A DNA stretch of 59,002 bases, from assembly GCA_024720975.1 (NCBI GenBank), contig JANJXX010000006.1, forward strand, positions 1 to 59,002, in the 5' to 3' direction. This document shows, one piece after another, positions 54,259-59,002 of the stretch. How positions within the stretch are numbered: position 1 is the first letter of the stretch; the number at the start of each line of letters is the position of its first letter. The notes under the pieces were generated by a model. It worked only from the letters and a program-made list of their open reading frames with translations. It searched no databases and had not been told where the DNA came from. This DNA is from Candidatus Panguiarchaeum symbiosum. Lineage in GTDB: Archaea > Asgardarchaeota > Njordarchaeia > Njordarchaeales > Panguiarchaeaceae. Position numbers and translations under genes: made by a program.

Positions 54259-54807
54259 ATGATGCATATTAAATGTGGATGCGGATGGGGACATGGATCA
54301 CATTTTCGCGGACCTTTATGGCGACATATCCCAATACCTCTTAGAGTCCTTGAAGTACTTATACTGAAAATGCTATCTGAGGCTCCGATGCACGGCTATG
54401 AAATCAAGAAAAAGTTAGATGAGATCGCAGGCGGTTTCTGGGACGTGTCTTTCTCTAGAATTTACCCACTATTAAGGAGAATGCTTCACCATGGACTGAT
54501 TAAGCGGGAAGTTTCTGAAAGGGGCAAGAAGACGCTCTTTACATACTCTCTAACTGAGAAAGGAAAAGAAATTCTAGAAGAAATGCTAGGAGAAATCGAT
54601 GAAGCTATACTCCTCTTAACTGAAAAGAGTAAGAAAAGCCCATTTGCAGTGCTCAAACTGGTGCCTCTCCTTAGCCCACTGGGCCTGGCTGTAATAAAAA
54701 TGTTGCCCGATGAAACACAAAAGGAGGTACTTCAAACTCTAAAAAATGCGCTAACGAGCCTCTTGAAAGTCATAGAAGAGCACCTAAAAGAAACTGAAAA
54801 GGCCTGA
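54259..54807 (+). CDS. PadR-family transcriptional regulator
   Basis: A 182-residue protein. The winged helix starts at LRVLEVLILKMLSEAPMHGY and continues EIKKKLDEI, SFSRIYPLLRRMLHHGLIKR then TYSLTEKGKEIL, all typical of PadR. The N-terminal lead (KCGCGWGHGSH) is rich in Cys and His and may bind a metal. The C-terminal half is helical for dimerisation. It is divergent from the exporter ATPase, the usual arrangement for a repressor of a drug exporter; since that exporter is now broken it may be an orphan. ATG 54259 is chosen behind GGTGGT; the TTG at 54238 is rejected. Confidence 0.85.
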   Translation: MMHIKCGCGWGHGSHFRGPLWRHIPIPLRVLEVLILKMLSEAPMHGYEIKKKLDEIAGGFWDVSFSRIYPLLRRMLHHGLIKREVSERGKKTLFTYSLTEKGKEILEEMLGEIDEAILLLTEKSKKSPFAVLKLVPLLSPLGLAVIKMLPDETQKEVLQTLKNALTSLLKVIEEHLKETEKA

Positions 54808-54828
54808 AGCAAAGCCCCAGCAATTTAT

Positions 54829-54865
54829 AACTGAAAGTCTCGCCCTTCGAGGTGGGAGGAGGTCC
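54829..54865 (+). repeat. Short hairpin repeat copy after padR
   Basis: AACTGAAAGTCTCGCCCTTC followed by GAGGTGGGAGGAGGTCC. Arms TCGCCC/GGTGGG pair imperfectly. It lies 22 bases after the padR stop and matches the copies at 50948, 17267 and 7046. Confidence 0.55.
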
Positions 54866-55066
54866 AACCACAATTTAACTCTTTTTTAGATATCCGGCTC
54901 ATTTAGGCTTCGAATATCCAGTTAAGCCTGGATCTGTGGTATAAATTCAATTGTTTTATTCAATATATCACACCTAGAGATAAACTAGATTGTTATCAAA
55001 TGTTATCACAAGACCTTTTCTTAGCCAATTGATTTATATACAACAAACAGTAAGTCGGTGTGCTTT
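54866..55066. other. Promoter region of the giant surface protein
   Basis: AT-rich, no open frame. A box TTGATTTATATACAAC near 55028-55043 is a good TATA candidate about 25-35 bases upstream of the ATG, implying a short leader. Confidence 0.4.
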
Positions 55067-58000
55067 ATGTTGTATAGAAGAGCCCTATCCGTCTTAATCC
55101 TAGCAGCCCTTATCATTCAACCCATAGCATTAATCAACGAAATAATGGGATATTATTCCAACGCCCACAAAAAACCAGAAACTACAATAAAAGAGGTTGG
55201 AGACAGTATCTACATAATTAAGAGACTCCCAAATGAAATCATAACAGTTAAAATAGACAAAAAGCTCCTAAAAGCAGAACAAGCTGGCTCTACACATAGT
55301 CTCTGGTGGAACGAAAGCTGGGAGTATAGAGTCAATTTGACAATCACAGAACCTAACGTCATAGATCGAACCGACTGGCCTGTAGACGCCTATTTATCAT
55401 TCAATCCACCAGCTCAAAAATACTCCGTGAGACTTATTGAAGTACTAAGTAGCGAACCATATTTTCAAGAGGTACCCTATCAACTATGGAACATAACAAT
55501 GTATAACTCAACACACATATCATCAGCAACAATAACTTTCCTAACATCGATAGCTTACGGAGGAAGCAAGCAATTTCAAATATATTGGAGCACACTAGAA
55601 AAAGATCCGCCGAGCTATCCAAAACGAGTATCAGTCACTACAGCATCATCGCCAGAAGGAACTCAATATACAGTATCGTCCTCACAAGGGTGGTCCGTGA
55701 AAATCCCCCCGACTTTAGGAGGGAAAGTCAGCAACTTGACTTTAGCCTCTGGTGATACCATAGGCCACACTCACTTACACTTCGGAATATCAAGAAACCC
55801 CACACTGACGTATGAAGGATACCTTGGAACTGGCAATACAGATAGCGGATCCTACATGTGGCGTGGTATAGACGAATATCAGGATCCTTTAACCAACATC
55901 TACGCTGGCATAGTTTTTGTGACATACAAAGTCACAAACTTGGCACTAATTGATCAGAACCTAGGTGAGATAGCTAAAGTAAACTTCACATATAGGTTTT
56001 ATCCATGGGGCATAATTGTAGAGGAGAAAGTAGTGTGGCAAACAAGCGACGATGCAACCTACTTCGTTGGAGGCTGGGTATTCGACCAAAATAATGGAGC
56101 CGGACCAGCCTCAACGTTCGATAGAGTCGGAAGTGACACTGATATTTCTAGACTCCCTCCAGTGATTGAGTATCCAAGACTGACTGGATCCATCGCAGGT
56201 ACTTTTGGTAAGATTCTTGGTAATACATCAGGCCCTTGGTTGAGAGTTCACAGAGTGTATCTCACAGCAGGCTCTCATACAATAGCGGTGACCGGCACGC
56301 CAGATGATCCCGGGCTGATCGTATATGACCCAAATGGTGCCTATGTAACCAGTAGATCCGGAGTTGAAAATTCTGTTTCAGTAACCGTGAGTGTTACTAC
56401 GGCGGGATACTATTTCGTTGCAGTCTATTGTTATGATGAGGATGCTCCCTTAAATGGTATAATGGATTATACTCTATCTATCGATGGTGTTGTATACACG
56501 GTATCCTGGGTTTATGCCGCGAACAACTATGGAACAATACCCTATAGTGCAATTTCGGTCCGCGACTTACCCGTAACTAGTGAAGCTGTGGGTAAGGAAT
56601 ATACTGTTGATTTATCATGGAGTACAAGTGATAACCTGGACTTATACATCTGCAATCCCGATGGAAACATATCAGGGCTCTCAATAGGAACTACTATAGG
56701 GGAAAGAGTTATATTTACGCCGCCTAGTGCCGGCCACTATACGATACTAGTTAGTCGATACAGTGGGACTTCCACTTCAGTAGCATACACAGTGGATATA
56801 CTTGTCAAAGCAGGTCCAGAATATGAAGATGTTTCTGGTACTGCAACGGGGAGAAACCTAGCCTTCTTCCACTCAACCGAACCTAGAGGTATAGGCATAG
56901 ATATACTTAGTGAAGAACTTCCGGGAACTCCGGGATCCGTGAGCACAATATGGTATAATGAGGGAGATGATTCCGAGGAGGATTATATTTTCTGGGCGCG
57001 CAGATACACAGGATTGCAAGTATCTTTAGGTAGTTCCCTAAGGATCAGATACGCTATTATACTTTGGTCCCCTGCTGGAACTACAGATAGTGAAAGATTT
57101 GCTGATTTCTCCAGATTAGTTAAAATGGTTGAGAATCCTCTTCAACGCAGCCTTGGTAGTGTTGAAAGATACAAGATACTGGTAGCGGTTGAGGCGCTAG
57201 ATAAAGATGAAGCAGGCATACAAAATGTTAACATATCGTTCTATGACTCTTCTGGCATAAAAAGATACTCAAGACTGACGGGTGCGGATGGCAGAGCAAT
57301 TTTTGATGTCGAGAGGGTATTCTGGAATATAACAGCAGAATTTGCAAGTGGTGGATATACTTATAAGAGTTTCATTCAAGCCTACTATAATAACTCAGCA
57401 GAATATGGCTACACTGTTCATAGTACTTCAGAATCAATACACTTTAGTGAACTAGTCAAGTTTGTTATAAGGGCATTTACAAACGAAACCCCACCTAATA
57501 TACTTTCAGGAGGTTACATCTACCTAAATAGTAGCGCAGAGAAGAACGCTAAAAATATGGACATGGTGGTAGCCGGGTATACTGATGCTTATGGATATTT
57601 CCATGCATACATTCCTTATGGAAGTTGGTCGCTAAGATTCAACAGAACAGGCAACTGGGATCACACTATTCTGTACGTAGATGAAAGCCTACAAAACAAT
57701 ATCACACCAGTTGGGATCATTCATACACTAGATATTAATACTGGAGTTATATACTATTTGAGAGACTGGGACTTCCCGCAATTAGGAGTAACAACAGTTG
57801 CTGGGAAGCTTGAAGTAGTAACAACGCCGTCGCCTTTAGTTATTTATTGGAAGGATACATTTACAATCACGATTGGTCTCAAGAGATCAGATACAGATGA
57901 GTTAATTAATGGTACTATAAACTGGTGGATAATTGCTCCTGATGGTACCATATTAGATAGTGGCTCAGTTATATCCAATCGAAACTATGTATACATTGTA

Positions 58001-59002
58001 TACAACACATCAACACTACCAGCCGGTGTTACATATACGATTCGAATAGAGGCCAGCATAACAGAAACTCCTCCACCAGGCATTATATTCTTGGATCCAG
58101 TACCTGTTCTGAGGGATCTTACAGTAAGGGAAAGAATAGCAATATCAGAAGTTACAGTAGATCCTGCAACGGTAATATTCTGGAACGAATCGCTAACAAT
58201 AACTGTTAGATTGACAGACGCCTTTGATGGCTCAATTGTAGGCGGCGCATCCGTGAAAGCTACTATAGTTGGTGTAGGCGACTTTACATTAGTGGAAGTG
58301 TCTGGCGGCGTGTACAGGCTACATATAGGAAACTTCTACTGGAGTGCCGGGCTGTATAACGTAATGATAGTTGCTCACAAGGACAACTATGCACGAGTGG
58401 AGAAGTCATTTGCTGTGTATGTAGATGAAAGACCGACCGATCTTAATGCACCACAGTACATAGAAATACAATGGCAAAGTAGTTATAGTCTAATTGCAGA
58501 GTACATAGATTCTAGAACCAACCGCCCGATACCTGATGCGAATGTCACATATTATCTGACTGACTTAGCTGGAAACGTAATCTTACAGGGCCAAATGATT
58601 TATTCTCAGGGCAAGTACTCTGTGACACTTAACATAGCTCTATTATCGGAGGGCACATATATGGTAAACATTCAGGCGAGTAAAAGCAACTACCAAAGCA
58701 GAACCGTGAGTATTTACCTCGCGATAAGGGCCCGAGCTACACAACTATCCGCGGAGACTACTAAGCTATCTCTAATCTATGGGCAAGATATCTCTATCAG
58801 ATTCTACTACAAGGATATAGAGTCTGGTGAACTAGTGACTGAAGCCGAGGCCTCGTATGATATGCTAGGCGTGGACGTTGACTACTCCTCAAGTGGTAGC
58901 TTGCTAGACCTTGGAAACGGAACATACCTGCTATTTATACCAACGACAAACATAGGCTTCATTGGAACATTCTCAGTCACAATATTCCTATCCAAAGTCC
59001 AC
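55067..59002 (+). CDS. Giant secreted multidomain surface protein, cut by the right edge
   Basis: ATG 55067 opens 1312 codons without a stop to the window edge. Residues 1-25 are a signal peptide (SVLILAALIIQPIALI). From about residue 400 to 600 there are two units with LIVYDPNGAYV and LDLYICNPDGNISG, each ending in a Tyr/Val strand, resembling the bacterial pre-peptidase C-terminal (PPC) fold. From about 690 there are carboxypeptidase-regulatory or Ig-like units (ADGRAIFDVERVFWNITAEF; FDGSIVGGASVKATIVGV). Many NxS/NxT sites occur. The protein is likely attached to the cell surface or S-layer. No peptidase motif is visible in this part. It follows a 200-base gap after padR. Confidence 0.8.
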   Translation, partial: MLYRRALSVLILAALIIQPIALINEIMGYYSNAHKKPETTIKEVGDSIYIIKRLPNEIITVKIDKKLLKAEQAGSTHSLWWNESWEYRVNLTITEPNVIDRTDWPVDAYLSFNPPAQKYSVRLIEVLSSEPYFQEVPYQLWNITMYNSTHISSATITFLTSIAYGGSKQFQIYWSTLEKDPPSYPKRVSVTTASSPEGTQYTVSSSQGWSVKIPPTLGGKVSNLTLASGDTIGHTHLHFGISRNPTLTYEGYLGTGNTDSGSYMWRGIDEYQDPLTNIYAGIVFVTYKVTNLALIDQNLGEIAKVNFTYRFYPWGIIVEEKVVWQTSDDATYFVGGWVFDQNNGAGPASTFDRVGSDTDISRLPPVIEYPRLTGSIAGTFGKILGNTSGPWLRVHRVYLTAGSHTIAVTGTPDDPGLIVYDPNGAYVTSRSGVENSVSVTVSVTTAGYYFVAVYCYDEDAPLNGIMDYTLSIDGVVYTVSWVYAANNYGTIPYSAISVRDLPVTSEAVGKEYTVDLSWSTSDNLDLYICNPDGNISGLSIGTTIGERVIFTPPSAGHYTILVSRYSGTSTSVAYTVDILVKAGPEYEDVSGTATGRNLAFFHSTEPRGIGIDILSEELPGTPGSVSTIWYNEGDDSEEDYIFWARRYTGLQVSLGSSLRIRYAIILWSPAGTTDSERFADFSRLVKMVENPLQRSLGSVERYKILVAVEALDKDEAGIQNVNISFYDSSGIKRYSRLTGADGRAIFDVERVFWNITAEFASGGYTYKSFIQAYYNNSAEYGYTVHSTSESIHFSELVKFVIRAFTNETPPNILSGGYIYLNSSAEKNAKNMDMVVAGYTDAYGYFHAYIPYGSWSLRFNRTGNWDHTILYVDESLQNNITPVGIIHTLDINTGVIYYLRDWDFPQLGVTTVAGKLEVVTTPSPLVIYWKDTFTITIGLKRSDTDELINGTINWWIIAPDGTILDSGSVISNRNYVYIVYNTSTLPAGVTYTIRIEASITETPPPGIIFLDPVPVLRDLTVRERIAISEVTVDPATVIFWNESLTITVRLTDAFDGSIVGGASVKATIVGVGDFTLVEVSGGVYRLHIGNFYWSAGLYNVMIVAHKDNYARVEKSFAVYVDERPTDLNAPQYIEIQWQSSYSLIAEYIDSRTNRPIPDANVTYYLTDLAGNVILQGQMIYSQGKYSVTLNIALLSEGTYMVNIQASKSNYQSRTVSIYLAIRARATQLSAETTKLSLIYGQDISIRFYYKDIESGELVTEAEASYDMLGVDVDYSSSGSLLDLGNGTYLLFIPTTNIGFIGTFSVTIFLSKVH

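Noticed and set aside
1..59002. CRISPR array
   Set aside because: The hairpin motif copies are kilobases apart and on both strands, not regularly spaced with spacers; no cas gene is present.

Overview
The window looks like chromosomal DNA of a hyperthermophilic, peptide-using archaeon, most likely a Thermoproteota (crenarchaeal) lineage. This rests on several signs. Starts are commonly ATG, GTG or TTG preceded by GGTG/GGTGAT ribosome binding sites. Promoters carry archaeal TATA boxes. There is a branched-polyamine synthase (bpsA), a two-subunit 2-oxoacid:ferredoxin oxidoreductase, TldD/TldE, an archaeal DUF354 glycosyltransferase-like protein and a tungstate-type ABC transporter. I cannot name the genus. 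I found no rRNA, tRNA or CRISPR array.

Layout: (1) 0-7 kb: a truncated gene, an amino-acid dehydrogenase with an MFS transporter, a lone AAA ATPase, and a nucleotide-sugar-dehydrogenase-like gene paired with DUF354. (2) 7-12 kb: a complete BMP-type (nucleoside-type) ABC importer. (3) 12-18 kb: an oxygen/iron defence pair (A-type flavoprotein plus ferritin-VIT1 fusion), a dUTPase/dCTP-deaminase-family gene, bpsA and a radical SAM gene. (4) 18-26 kb: membrane proteins, a large M1 aminopeptidase with a HEAT-repeat tail, and the ferredoxin oxidoreductase. (5) 25.5-35 kb: an eight-gene peptide-importer operon. Its binding protein appears circularly permuted and its last gene is a cation-efflux-like/NifX-like fusion. 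(6) 35-44 kb: tungstate transporter genes, tldD-tldE, a beta-helix surface protein and an OPT transporter. (7) 44-51 kb: a methyltransferase, a 19-residue Lys/Glu peptide ORF, an isoaspartyl peptidase, and a divergent pair of unknown genes around a palindrome. (8) 51-55 kb: an IS607-like tnpB element sitting in the ruins of a PadR-controlled ABC exporter. (9) 55 kb to the end: the first 1312 codons of a giant secreted multidomain protein.

The genes suggest one theme. Peptides enter through the Dpp-type and OPT transporters. They would be cut by the M1 aminopeptidase, TldD/E and isoaspartyl peptidase. The resulting 2-oxoacids would be oxidised by the ferredoxin oxidoreductase. Tungstate uptake fits tungsten enzymes in such a metabolism, although none is encoded here.

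A second theme is decayed mobile DNA. At least seven scattered copies of a short hairpin motif resemble right ends of TnpB-type elements. Two of them supply the stop codon of a neighbouring gene. All functional statements are read from sequence by eye; no searches or folding programs were run.
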